From Oscheius dolichura (Eukaryota > Nematoda > Chromadorea > Rhabditida > Rhabditidae), in assembly GCA_932521035.1 (NCBI GenBank), contig OW051495.1:9982001-10046000 (forward strand): 64,000 nucleotides of DNA, given 5' to 3'. The stretch's first letter is position 1, and each line of letters begins with the position of its first letter. Under the pieces are notes generated by a model. It ran no database searches. It was not told the DNA's origin and saw nothing but the letters and a program-made list of their open reading frames with translations. The translations under genes and the position numbers were made by a program. This document shows, piece by piece, positions 35,353 to 46,254 of the stretch.

Positions 35353-35432
35353 ACTTCGGAGAGATTGGAAAGCATAAAGGGCGGCACCGTCGCCACATTC
35401 CCGCCCTTTATGCTTCCCAATCTCTCCGAAGT
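35353..35432. repeat. Near-perfect 32 bp inverted repeat (hairpin) upstream of lectin gene
   Basis: Left arm 35353-35384 and right arm 35401-35432 pair with a single mismatch; the loop is 16 nt. The right arm runs directly into TATAAAAG (35432-35439). ATG of the lectin gene is at 35473. No similar hairpin was seen upstream of the dead paralogue. Confidence 0.92.
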
Positions 35433-35439
35433 ATAAAAG
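35432..35439 (+). promoter_or_regulatory. TATA box of CTLD+vWA lectin gene
   Basis: TATAAAAG, 34 nt upstream of the ATG, at the foot of the hairpin. The 5' UTR must therefore be extremely short or trans-spliced. Confidence 0.55.
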
Positions 35440-35472
35440 TATTAGGCTCGTAATTCTGCAGCATAGTTTTGA

Positions 35473-37455
35473 ATGCTATTTCTCCTTTTTCTCGTAGGCC
35501 TTGCCTATGGAGATCGCTGCGAGCCGGGATGGTCATTATTCAATGGGAACTGTTATAAGCACATTATGAACTGGAATAACATGATCAGTCACGATCAGGC
35601 ACAGGTCGAATGTGCCCATCGAAATGCGTTTGTCACCGGCGTAGAATCCCAGGCGGAAAGCGACTTTATCTCTAGTAAGTATTCTATGGAAATTAACACG
35701 AATTTTTTTAGAACTTGCCAGTCGCAAAGGTGACTGGGCCTTGAAACAGGACGCTTTGACTGTTTACGCGGCACAGGCAAATCTTCAAACCACTCCAGTA
35801 TTCGGTGATGGTGTAATGGTCATGGGAACAAGAGACTCCTCTAAAAACTGGAGATGGCCTCGCTCCGGCTCGACTTGGTTCAACTGGTGTCCACCAACTG
35901 AGCCCTCCAATTATGACAATGAGAATTGCCTTATCTTCGCGGTAAGGCGACTTTTAAACAAAACGGGGAGCAAGCTCTTTTTATTAGGGGAGGACCTAAG
36001 TTCCCGGAATGTCTTATTTCTTTTGACTGGAGAGGGCTACGGCCAAACGGATTGTTGGTCCGGGTAGCTTTCACTGAAAGCTATTCAGGGACACTTTCAC
36101 CTTTGCAAAAAGTCCATTTGTCGAGTTTGGGCGAGGGGTTGAAGTTCACGCCAAAACCATTTTGCCTGTTTTTCGGGCACAAGACGGCCACTTCCAAATA
36201 TTCGATGTATTGGGGGGAAGCATAACTTTTTTTGCTCTATCTAACGGTACTTTCCGTTTTTCGGGAAATGGGTCCATCGCGAGATCGCCAGGGCGCAGCA
36301 GGTAGGTGGCACGACATGGATAGAGAGGTCAGGGGTTCGGATCCGCTCGGCGAAACTCTCTTTTGCTTTTTTTCTTTCTGCTTTATTAGTATTGTCTGTG
36401 CCTAATATACATACTAAACACTTTTTATCTGTAAAAAAATAAATAATCCTCCCCTAATAACTTTAGCTGAAAGCAGGAACGGGAGGCTGTCTCTGGGATA
36501 CTCCGTGTGTAAAGACGGCAATGTGGAACAACCAGTATGCCCGGTATATCTGTAAGAAGGCGGCTGATTGTCAGACCGGTGCAGAACGGCAGGCCAATGG
36601 AAACTGTGGGTGTAAGAAGGACTACTTCGATATCACTGATACTGACTGCCCGGAAAAAAGAGACTACAAGAAGGCTTGAGTCAATCTTAACCTTTGATAA
36701 GGAGCTTTCAGGGAGAGATGTGTATTCCTCGTATTCCTTGTCAAAATGTCACTTCAAAGGACTCCCTTTCGATTGTTTTCGTTGTCGACTCCTCTCAATC
36801 AATCGGAGCTTCCAATTGGAAAAATGTAAAGTTTCTCTGCTCCTGTTGGAAAGAAACGACGTTCAGATGGTCACTTTCTTGAAGAGCGGCTCCCGTCAGC
36901 TAGACAATTCCATTAGCGTCGGTTTTGTGCAGTTTTCCACCAACGTGACTTATTCGGAATGGCTCCCAAGAAGGTGGTCGAAAGACGACTATCTGGATCA
37001 GATGCCAAGCTCCTTTGACGCCGGTTATACCAACACACCAGCTGCTTTGGATGAAGCCGGAAGCCTGTTCAGGGTATAATCCTCCCAAAGAAAGTTTGAC
37101 GATATCTTCAGTCTGATCGCAGTACCCACCAGGTTGCCGTACTCATAACTGATGGTATGCCTTATGTAGAGGACATCCTTCCGAAAGAGGATGCCATGCC
37201 CAAGACTACTGAAGCCGCCGAGAAGGTGTCTCCTTTCTTTGATATTCTCATTTTACTCGACTTTAGCTGCGGAAGGCCGGCATCGACCTAGTCGCTTTGG
37301 GTTACGGTAAAGAGCTGGTAAAGTACCAGTCCTACCTGAAGAAGATTCTGGCAAATCCACATAGGGACTACTTCGAATACGATAAAGAAGCCGGCGACCT
37401 GAAGGATATTCACATGACTGTATTGCTGAACAAAGTTTGTGCACGGTTCCAATAA
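35473..37455 (+). CDS. Secreted C-type lectin with vWA domain
   Basis: Seven exons: 35473-35674, 35712-35941, 36467-36673, 36712-36825, 36867-37073, 37112-37225 and 37267-37455 (420 aa, frames close). Signal peptide MLFLLFLVGLAYG; CTLD at about 18-180 with CEPGWSLFNGNCYK, WFNWCPPTEPSNYDNENC and YARYICKKAADC; a short Cys linker (GCKKDYFDITDTDCPE); vWA at about 225-415 with VFVVDSSQSIG (MIDAS), GFVQFSTNV, AGYTNTPAALDEAG and VLITDGMP. Probably a secreted intestinal or coelomic lectin used against microbes; this is inference from the family. Intron 3 (36674-36711) has a GC donor. Intron 2 is 525 nt and holds a tRNA-like sequence. AATAAA (37451-37456) contains the TAA stop. Confidence 0.87.
36285..36353 (+). 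other. tRNA-like relic inside an intron
   Basis: Has a B-box-like GGTTCGGATCC, an A-box-like GCAGCAGGTAGGTGG and matching outer ends TCGCC/GGCGA, but only five acceptor pairs and no convincing anticodon stem. A T-rich tract follows. Probably a degenerate tRNA or tRNA-derived insertion within intron 2 of the lectin gene. Confidence 0.3.
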
Positions 37456-38121
37456 ATTCTATTCCTGATTTCCGTTGTGTTTGCTCTCCCCTCCTGGGAG
37501 GCCAGCCAAAAACGATCATGCCCGGAAGACTGATGATCGCGTCCAGGCATGCTTTGGGAGAATCAAAAAAGATGTTTTTGCAGGGGAAGATTATTAAAAC
37601 GATTTTGCCTATGTAAATCAATGCTGATAAATCGTTTTGATGGGCTATGGTGTGAGGAGGCGGCGCGGAGTAATTCGGGTCAAGCAACATATTTTTCTTC
37701 TGGATGTGACATTTTTCTTATCAATATTGGTAAAGAACAAGCCAGCCCACCCATATGAACAAAAGAAATTGGAAGAATCCAAAATATCCCATGGAAGTCG
37801 CGATATTCCGCGCGTGGACTTATACTTTCTTGACAGCGGTTTTCAGTGTTCCGCAGGTCAACAGCCGGAACTATCGTATTTTTGTATATTAGGGGTAATC
37901 GAGGCTGCTCTTTCAGATAATAACAATATCAAACTTTGAAGTTAACAGAGTGCCCGCAATCTGGCGAAAAACGGGTGGACTTATACTTTCTTGACGCACT
38001 GTATGATTAATTTTTTATAAGACGAACTTCCGCGTCGATTTCCTAATCTCAAAGCGATGTGAAAACAGTGATCCGCTTTAACCCCGCCGTCCGTTAATTG
38101 CGTCTACGTTTCTTCAGTCAG
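37456..38121. other. Intergenic with a 21 nt direct repeat
   Basis: A 21 nt sequence (starts GTGGACTTATAC) occurs at 37814-37834 and 37975-37995 in direct orientation. No gene was recognised. The stretch ends in a TCTTCAGTCAG acceptor before the next ATG. Confidence 0.5.
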
Positions 38122-39236
38122 ATGGCAGCTTTTCGTTTCGCTGAATTGGACCCCGTCCTATTGGAGAAAATCATCACCAAGGTGCTTTTTCTTTGTATTT
38201 TTCTTTTAAAAGAGAGAATATTCCAGGTAAAGTTCAAGAGTTATTTCCGCCTGCAGCAGACGTGCCACGGGGTGGAGGAGATCATTCGACGGAGTCCGAA
38301 TATTATGATCCACATGGATGGCATCTATAATTTCCGATTCAACAAAGACACAACCTCGTGGAGGTTGAGTTCCGTCGATATCGACGTATTCCAGGGGATA
38401 CGGATTAAAACAGTCAGCGTCGATGGTGCGTGGACTGTCCTGTCTATTGCAAAGTGTGTTTCCAGAAGACGCCGATGGGTTTGAACAGCTCTGCGAATCC
38501 CTGAAAAAATGTCGGATAACCTGCACTTCTTTGTCGCTGAACATGTTTAATGTGGTATGGAATTTGGAACAGCTGGGCATCCTATTGAAAATTCTGAAAC
38601 CGGTAAATGTGACGGATAACAGCAAGCGATCCGATCGATTAGATGCGCTTCTTCAGCTAACCACCCTGGTCAGTATTATTCCTTTTACTGGGGTAATCCC
38701 TCTCCGGTGGGGACCAGGAGTCTTTGGACCCAACATCATTTTTCGTCTTTCCTTTTATTTGTAATGTTTCAGAAAAAGGTAAATGTCGCTCTAGACCCAG
38801 CTGAGGTGGTCCTCGCTGTCCCAAAGCTCTTATCCGCCATTCCAAATGTCTCTATTTCTGTGACATCGGACTTTTTAGACGCGTTTCCTTCGCTTCGTGA
38901 TGTCTTACAGGTCAGAAGGATAGACTACATCTTACTTTTCTTTTACAGGTCCTCCGTTCTAAGCCATTTCCCCATCTTAACAAATTCCGCGCTAACATCC
39001 AACGGGAAACGCGCCGCCTTCCTACGAAAGCGGAATTGGAGCAAGAGTTCCGGGAATTCAAGATGGCCGTAAAGGAACAGAAGAGCGAGGATGAGATGTC
39101 AGCTCTGGTGGTGTTGCCTCAGCAGTTTCCTCACGGATTCGCTTGTGAAGTGACCGTTGAGGATGACGGTTTCATAGACGTCGTCTACCGTTCGACCCGT
39201 GTTCGGCCTTCGAACTCAAAAATTCTTGAAATTTGA
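38122..39236 (+). CDS. F-box-like protein, nematode-expanded type
   Basis: Five exons: 38122-38181, 38227-38425, 38466-38668, 38773-38910 and 38949-39236 (295 aa, frames close). The N-terminus AELDPVLLEKIITKVKFKSY, then FRLQQTCHGVEEIIRRSP, fits the F-box pattern (L-P-x-x-L-L-x-x-I...L-R-x-V-C-x-x-x-x-x-I) at residues 5-45. The rest has leucine-rich segments (LNMFNVVWNLEQLGILLKIL, IPNVSISVTSDFLDAFPSLR) and an acidic tail (CEVTVEDDGFIDVVYRS). F-box proteins bridge SKP1-cullin ubiquitin ligases to substrates; the C-terminal half would recognise the target. The F-box is divergent, so the call is moderate. The ATG follows a trans-splice-like acceptor, and AATAAA (39236-39241) overlaps the TGA. Confidence 0.62.
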
Positions 39237-39444
39237 ATAAATTCGTGATTGTTACAACAGAAGACTGGGTTGCCCCTATATAGTATCGGCAATACGGGTC
39301 CAGGATCTCTTTGAGACCTCGGTGGGACTTCTCCCATCCCGCTGAATAATCACGGGGTCCTGGTTTTCAACGGATCAGTTTTGAGTCTCTCTCCTGGTTC
39401 AACTAGTCTCCATTACAGTACTACATGTTTATTCTTCTACCGAG

Positions 39445-41607
39445 TCAATTATAAACCCTCAGATGGAGATCGTGGGTCAATGTGCCCATCAGGAAGTCGT
39501 CATTGTTCAGGATAGACGCTGTGAAGCTTTGATGGATGAGACCGATGCATTCCTACAATCCAAAGAATGAGCTACACCCCTATCCATCCCGTTCTACCTT
39601 TTCTTTGGTTAGGAAATACAGCATCTTGGCTATCCGGTCCTTCTTCCTCCTGGTCGTCATCGTCGGATACATCACATTCTGGTACTCTAACAGGATGTTC
39701 ACGTATTTTCCTCGAGCACTGCGGATTATGTCCTTTCCCTGCTCGGAACAGTCACAAACTGGAAGAAATGGTTGTTTTTGAAGGGCTGGGAGGGCGTACA
39801 TGGTGTAAAGACTAGGATAATGAGTAATAGGCTCATTTCTTCCACGGAAACGTCTTCTTCTGCGATAAAGGGCGCGACGGAATTTTCGTAGAAGTCGAAG
39901 GCTAGCTTGACCCGGGCAGTATGGCTAAAATTCTAGAATTAGATCACCTCGCACTACAATTAAAGTTGGCTCTCATTTGAAGGTATACGGTAAGTAAAAT
40001 ATGGCAGCAACTAACGTTTTGGACACGATGTTGACTCCTCTCTTGATATGGCGCAGCGTCTCAATCGGATCCGTCTCATAGTGCAACCAGCAGAAGAATT
40101 GAAGATGATAGACGGGTAAGCAGTTGTTCTGGATCAATTTCATCTGAATCGGATAGTTTTTTATATTCTAAATAAAGGTAATCCAACCTTATCCGGTGTT
40201 GAAAGGTAATACAATTCCGGAATGGCGGTGGTGAAATTCGTAAAGCTGACAATGATCCGACAGTAGTTTTGAGCGATCACCAGGCGGAGTCCTTCCTCTT
40301 CTGTGACTCTTAGCTCCTAAATTTGGAGCACATTCTGCTCAATTTTTATTGTTTTTGCAAAATACACGCCTCCAGAATGAATCACTATGATCTCTTCTAC
40401 GTTTTGTTGTTTCAAAATCCATGAAACCGCAACAAGCTGGGTGTTATGAGGAGGATAATCTCAATGGATATTTAGCTACAAGGTATCAAAGGATCGCTCG
40501 AAGGTTCTAGAGCTCTGGGAGGTCCTAGTAATCAAAACGGTATTGATGCAGGGTGACATTCTAGAACATCAAGGCTAGAAGCACGGATTGGCGGCCCTAT
40601 AAGTCTACCATTGGCTGAAGGTAGCACCTTGGACAGTTTTATAGGAAGCATAGTGGTCAACGAAGCTGAGCTGGGTACTAATTTGATGGATCATCTACCC
40701 TATACCACCCTGAGTCTTCCCAGGACCCAGCCTTCAATCTCCTCCCCCCTCCATTTACCGAACCGAACAGAAACCCCACCTCATCCTTTGAGAAACAGGC
40801 CCGTGAATTGGCAAACGCATCAGCTAATGAGATCTTGATGTTGAAATACTTCAGCTGTGGCCCGAAGCAGTCCTTTGTTAGGACTAATCTTCAATGACAA
40901 TGAAATGTTACTCAAATAGTTACAGCTCTGTCTACCTGGCCAGATTAGAGAAGAACCCGGCGAACCATTTCGGGCCGAGGTTATTAGTCGCCTGTTGGAC
41001 GAAGTTACACCCGAGGGAGAGGGTCGGCCCCACGTAGCGTTGAACCCGCTGTTCACGGTTTTCCAACTTTGGGACAGCGTTCTCCTTCTCTTGCTTTTTG
41101 TAGAGACGACCAACATCTACAATAAGACGGGTTATGGGGTACTGTAAGGGGTAGAGAACCTTCCACAGGCATGCCAAGGGCGACACATCGACGATATCGG
41201 CATCCCTTGCAATTTACAGTAGAATGAGGCACGATTGGGCAGTTTCCATTCTTTTTACATTCATGAGGAGAGAATCGATCGGCACATCGGACAAAGAAGG
41301 ACTTACACGATCTGAAAAGGGGGACTAGTTACCGTACTCCTTCTCAGAGAAGACTATGGCAACTCCTCTGGGTGGGACAGCAGACCCCGAAGTTTCTATT
41401 ACAGCTATTCCGGTCTATTCGCAATAAGAATATAACGTAATACCTGTAATAGAATCCCCTGGAGATATAGGGGCTGGGTTACTATGCTTCCAATTAATAT
41501 TAAAATGCTTACTTGCACGTGAGGGCCCTGTAGTTGTAGGTGGCATCGGTGGCTCCACAGACGGCACAGAGTTTCTCTCCCGGAGAGCGGGGCTGTCCCG
41601 TGGGCAT
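39445..41607 (-). CDS. Nuclear hormone receptor (divergent nematode NHR)
   Basis: Nine exons: 41513-41607, 41160-41311, 40936-41116, 40759-40888, 40188-40316, 40016-40143, 39800-39924, 39598-39758 and 39445-39552 (402 aa, frames close). The DNA-binding domain (about 12-85) has two C4 zinc fingers: CAVCGATDATYNY...CKSCKSFFVR, then CKKNGNCPI...CKGCRYRRCVALGM. The P-box reads CKSCKSFFVR, of the divergent nematode class. A hinge (GRLYKKQEKENAVPKLENRE) leads to a ligand-binding domain with LADAFANSRACFS, PELYYLSTPDKMKLIQNN, QFFCWLHY, LAFDFYENSVAPFIAEEDVS, LLLIILVF and LLEYQNVMYP. A ligand-regulated transcription factor; target genes unknown. The 43 nt intron 41117-41159 was chosen because it keeps the conserved LGM and frame. 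Confidence 0.87.
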
Positions 41608-42491
41608 ACGACTAAACGGAGAGGGGGCAGCTATATTCTATGAATATGGATGTATCCTCTTAATGGGTGGAGCAAGGTATCCATAATAATCAAATAGAGT
41701 GAATTTAATCATTAATCCGTCTGTTACACTCGCCCTTATCCTTTGCAGTCAGAGATTGGTGGATCTAAGTGGTCGCTAACAAAATGAGAAACGAGAGGCC
41801 TAAACTTGTAAGCTGATGAAGACGTCGTTCTACTCGCAAAAAATCCAAATAAATCGGCAGATTAGATTGGTCTCTTGATAGTGCGACGTCAACTATACGT
41901 AATACGTATAGTAAGCAGAATTTCCCAGAAGAAGGAGAGTGAAAAGCGTAGCAAAGAAGATGAGATCCCCTTTCAATTAGATTCGCGAGGCCGATTTCAT
42001 TTTCCGGTAAAAAAAGCCTGGCTCATCGTATCAGAAGGGCAGCAGATGTCAACTCCGGAACAGAGCCTTTTGTAGGCTCCTTTGAAGAACTTCTAAACCG
42101 GTCAAAGTATGGTACCGGAGCTCTTCAAAAAGGGTGCAAGATTGGATAGAAAGGCGGAATACGGTCAAGAGGCATTTGTGGTGAGGTTGACTTGCGGAAG
42201 CGCTTTATAAGGAGGCCGGCTAATGGGAACTCCACTGTCCCGCCTCTTAGAGATCATTTTATCCTTGGTCTAGGTTGAGCCAGAATATCGTACACACCGG
42301 TTCCAATCTCTCCCCAAAACCCCCGAATTTCCAAAGGGTAATCCCGTGACGCGGTCTCCTCCACTACTTTTCGAATTAGCAGACTACTTAACACGGAGAT
42401 ATCTGGAATTATAAGGATACTCTACGACACAGCCAGGATTAGAAGGAAGTAAACACAGTTCGGATAGGTCAATCTCCCCGAAGTGTACTCT
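41608..42491. other. Intergenic, nothing recognisable
   Basis: Holds the NHR promoter side and the Sre 3' side. An open frame at 41875-42075 has no recognisable content. A palindromic-looking TACGTAATACGTA is seen near 41896-41908. Confidence 0.45.
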
Positions 42492-43816
42492 TTATTTTGA
42501 ATAGTTCTCCTTCCATTGGATAGCCAACTGCTCGAAGTAGAAGTCGCCCTCGTCTTCTATCGGATCGATGGAATTCTTCTTGGCGAAGAGGCTCTTCACC
42601 AGGCCGACGAAGTAACTGTTCCGGAAGAAGATACCGAAGGCGAAGAGGGGGGCATTTCTGAAAACTGGCTTCCTAGAGGGAAGTGGATGGCTTACGCAGC
42701 TATACAGATATTGTAGAGACAGTCCATAATCTGTCTTGTTTCTTCGGAAAAGTAGGGGAAATACGCCCCCATGAAGGCGAAAGCGGTGGGGACGTTGCCA
42801 AAAGTCATAACCACTACGGCATTCCTCAACGCCTGAAAGTGCAATCTCCTTTCTTTTTGGGACCATATAATTATGGAATGTCTAGAAGAAACGGCCTTAC
42901 CTTAGCCAGCCAAAGATTCTCTTCTAATTGATACCGAACATTCAGGGTATACGGCAGGCGACAAGGATCCTTGCCCTTGAGAGTATTGTTCAGTCGAGCG
43001 GTACGGTGATAATTGTAGACAAATAGAACCAGGCCTGTTATTGATACTCCGAACATGAAGAAGAGAAACGGATATATGGGCAGTTGGAGCAGAGGAAAGA
43101 CTGGAAGAGATGGTTAGGAGATAAAGAGGAATACCAAAAGTGAAGAGGCTAATTCCAACACTGGATATTGTTACGGTGATCAGCATGACCAGTATCGGTA
43201 TCCAATACCGTCTTCGATATTCGTAATCTTGAATGTAGTAGAGAGAAAGCTCACGTTCAAATGTACCCCATGCTGTTCTGAAAACTATGGTAAATGGGAG
43301 TCAGTGGAAATCCGAAAGATTCGATGGATCTGTCGAGGGTTCAGAGCGCCGAGCTGCCGAAATCTTACGGGTGCGGAGGGCCGCCAAACTGCCCTAGATT
43401 TGATGGGTATGACTCACATCGACAATATCTCCATGACGTAGAATCCCTTAAACCAGGAAGCAGCTACCAGTAGGAAGATGCCCTCTGGGTTTCCTACATT
43501 GGAATTAATCCCCTTCTCGGCGAGACCCTCACCCTTGTGATACAGTAGTCCGCTTTGATATCCCAATATAATTAATCTAGCCGTCAAATAGAGATAATAT
43601 TGCCCGGCCATTAACAAGAGGCACGTCTAAAAACGTCATTTTTCACCTGGATAGGATGGGGTATACTTTGGGATGGAAGTTGAGTCTCATTTTACGGATC
43701 ATCATGAACCAGACGGTGATGAGGACATAGTCACAGAGATTGATGATGGCTTCAAATATGTGGAAACATAGGAATAAGGAGGAGCCATCAGGAGGGGTGA
43801 TGATGAAGAGATTCAT
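42492..43816 (-). CDS. Sre-family 7TM chemoreceptor, copy 6 (separate from the cluster)
   Basis: Six exons: 43667-43816, 43418-43626, 43135-43277, 42901-43100, 42696-42832 and 42492-42657 (334 aa, frames close). Starts MNLFIITPPDGSSLFL. Blocks: YLYLTARLIILGYQSGLLY, AASWFKGFYVMEIL, FERELSLYYIQDYEYRRRYW, YTLNVRYQLEENLWLAK, GVFFGIF-type TM7 (FGIFFRNSYFVGLVK) and the tail PIEDEGDFYFEQLAIQWKE. The TM2+TM3 exon is 209 nt, identical in length to copy 2, while TM4-TM5 is unsplit as in copy 1. AATAAA on the coding strand (42491-42496) overlaps the stop. Confidence 0.85.
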
Positions 43817-44305
43817 AGGATTAGAAGGAGAGGTGGTCGGGGAGACATGGCGGGAACGGACAGGTGCTTTGACGAATTGGACAATTATAAACACCGGGGC
43901 AAAGAACGATGTCGTGCGTATCTTGGGTAATTGTATGATCTTCGGAGCAGGCCCTCTTTTTTCTTCTTTTGCAGCCTGTCTACTTTTTGCATGATAGGTT
44001 CAAAGCCCTGAAATGTGGCAAACAAACTTTGCAATCGGCCAATAAGACCAGGTACGATAGAGCTTGGCGAAATATACTAGCACAAACAGAATAGCGGTAA
44101 AATTCAGGAGTTATCCGCTTTGGAAAAGTCAGCCCAGCTGCCGAGATCTTACGGGTGCGACGGATTACAACTTGATGAAAGATGACTAACTCTTCAATCT
44201 CTTGTTCTTCTGGCTATTTGCCGTCGCCTTTCCCCCGATATCAGAGCCACCTTTTCCCATCCTTATCGCATCTTTTCCGATAGGTAGCTGCTCCTCTTTT
44301 CGCCC
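43817..44305. other. Intergenic with a short near-repeat
   Basis: A segment near 44135-44160 (CTGCCGAGATCTTACGGGTG) nearly repeats one at 43352-43376 inside the Sre intron. No gene seen. Confidence 0.4.
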
Positions 44306-45574
44306 ATGCGACAATTTCTTCTCCTCGGTAGAGGCTTCCCCCCGTTTCCCCCTATAATTCTTCTTATTATAGTAGTTCTCCTTCCCTTTACCGCCTCCCA
44401 ATGTAATAAAGACTGGATCTACGAGTCGAATACTAAAAAGTAACGGCTCTTCTGTTCTCCCATCCCATAAAATTCAGATGTTACCTATTCCAAAAGGACA
44501 CGATGGTCTTTACCGATGCTGAAAATGAGTGTACCTATTTTGGCGGCCATCTCGCCTCCGTTCCGAATGCTTTTGTCAGTAGTTTCATCATCGGTAGACC
44601 ATTTTCCTCTATAAAATAGAGAAAACCTACAGAAAATGCTGATATTAACTTTCCGAATTCTGAATTTTGGCTAGGAGCACAGCTGGTCAATGGCAGTTGG
44701 ACTTGGACGGATGGACAGCCATTTAGCTACTATAACTGGGATGTTGGTAGGTTTTGGACGGTATAATACTGAAAATCTCGATGTTTTAGGGCAGCCAAAT
44801 GAAAAGAATCCGAAATATACCTGTATGAGCATGGATACCAATACCCATCGGTGGTAGTGAGTCATTTTTCACTAATTTTAGGTGTTTCTAGGTTGAAAAT
44901 TGACTTCAAAAGGTTAGAGACTATTCTAACCCAATATATTCCCCACAAAACAATTTCCAGTGCCGCTGACTGTCTGTACATGTTCCCATTCGTCTGTGAA
45001 GCCGATGCTCCGAAGAATCCCATCGATCCGAACTGTTGTGACTCCGGCTGGACAATGTATGGCCCCCTTTCCAGTTGTTATAAGGTAATCCATTCTTCTC
45101 CTCCGTTTTTATTGAATTTTCGAGGTAATTCGCTGGTCCGACTGGGAAAGTGCCTCAAATGCCTGCAAAACACTGAAATCTGAACTGGTTTCTATTCATG
45201 ACGCCGGGGAAAATAATTTCGTTGCGGGTAAGTTACCTTTTTTTCTGATTCAATCCATTCAGAACTTGCTAGAGCTTCTGTACCATTTAATGCAACTGGT
45301 CAAGCATGGATAGGACTGTTCCAAGCTCGCCATGCTGTCTGGGAATGGACTGACAATACCGATGTCAGCTACACTCCCTTTTTGACGGGGCAAGCTATTG
45401 GAAAGGCTAATTGTGCCTTGGTTTGTTCGGCATAATAAGGACCCAGGGGAATATTTCTAGCTGGTAGCGGACGATATGACGGATATTGTCAATGCCAGGC
45501 TCAATTGGATCCCGGCTGACTGCTCTATGAAGTTGAGAACAGCTGTATGCAAGTATTCACCTTATGCTCGATAA
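44306..45574 (+). CDS. Protein with two C-type lectin-like domains
   Basis: Eight exons: 44306-44439, 44478-44574, 44620-44746, 44790-44853, 44961-45084, 45125-45227, 45263-45420 and 45461-45574 (306 aa, frames close). An N-terminal hydrophobic stretch (FPPIILLIIVVLLPFTAS) is a signal peptide or anchor. CTLD1, about 38-165: CNKDWIYESNTKKCY, CTYFGGHLASVPN, FWLGAQLVNGSWTWTDGQPF, YNWDVGQPNEKNPKYTCM, CLYMFPFVCE. CTLD2, about 180-303: CCDSGWTMYGPLSSCYK, WESASNACKTLKSELVSIHD, AWIGLFQARHAVWEWTDNTD, TAVCKY. Both domains have the WIG/WLG core. The first has QPN, a mannose-type calcium-site variant, though it lacks a clean WND. A typical nematode clec-family secreted protein. Intron 5 ends TTCGAG, an odd acceptor. 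Confidence 0.87.
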
Positions 45575-46254
45575 AAGGCTAAAAATAGAGTTGTTAGACA
45601 TTACAACTAAAATATACGAAAACAGAAATTATTTATAAAAAACGATTTATTACAGATAAAAATGAAAAATGAAATTTTTGCAAATTTGAATTCATTTTCG
45701 GAGATGTACTGTTCCAATTTCTTTCATCTTCTTCTAACGAGATTTTATATAAATCAACACATTTTCTTCAATTGAAGATATTACAGTCGAATAAAATAAA
45801 ATATCTCTACTCCAGAACTCTTCTTTATCTTCTGTAGAAAGAACTTTCTCCAATTAGAGCATAATTAAGTCTTCCTAATCTCTGAGAAGCCTCTATCTTC
45901 AAACAGCTTTTTTTCAATGCCAGAGATGTTATTTTTGCCCATGTTCCAGCTCTTTCCCGTATCTTATATCATAGAGATCAAAAGACTGCTTATTTTTCAC
46001 TTTTCGAATTTGGTCGCGTTGTTTTCGCATTTCGGCGTCTGTTTGCGGATGAATACTTGTTATTTGTTATTTGCCATTTCTCTCCCACTCTCCTTCAGGG
46101 TTCAAAAGACCGATTGCGAAAATAAATAAGCGGTACATAGGGTTTATTAGATCAGGAATATTGCATAGTTGAACACAGAAAGGGGGACAGACAATTGTTG
46201 GTATATATAATTGTGAAAGTGAAAATATAATCATCAGTTCTGGGGGGAGATCAT
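45575..46254. other. AT-rich intergenic, nothing recognisable
   Basis: Convergent 3' ends on both sides. AATAAA-like sequences occur, but no gene or repeat was recognised. Confidence 0.5.

Noticed and set aside
40680-40890. Plus-strand frame with protein-like text (ARELANASANEILMLKYF)
   Set aside because: It is the reverse of exon 4 of the nuclear receptor, which joins in frame to flanking exons.
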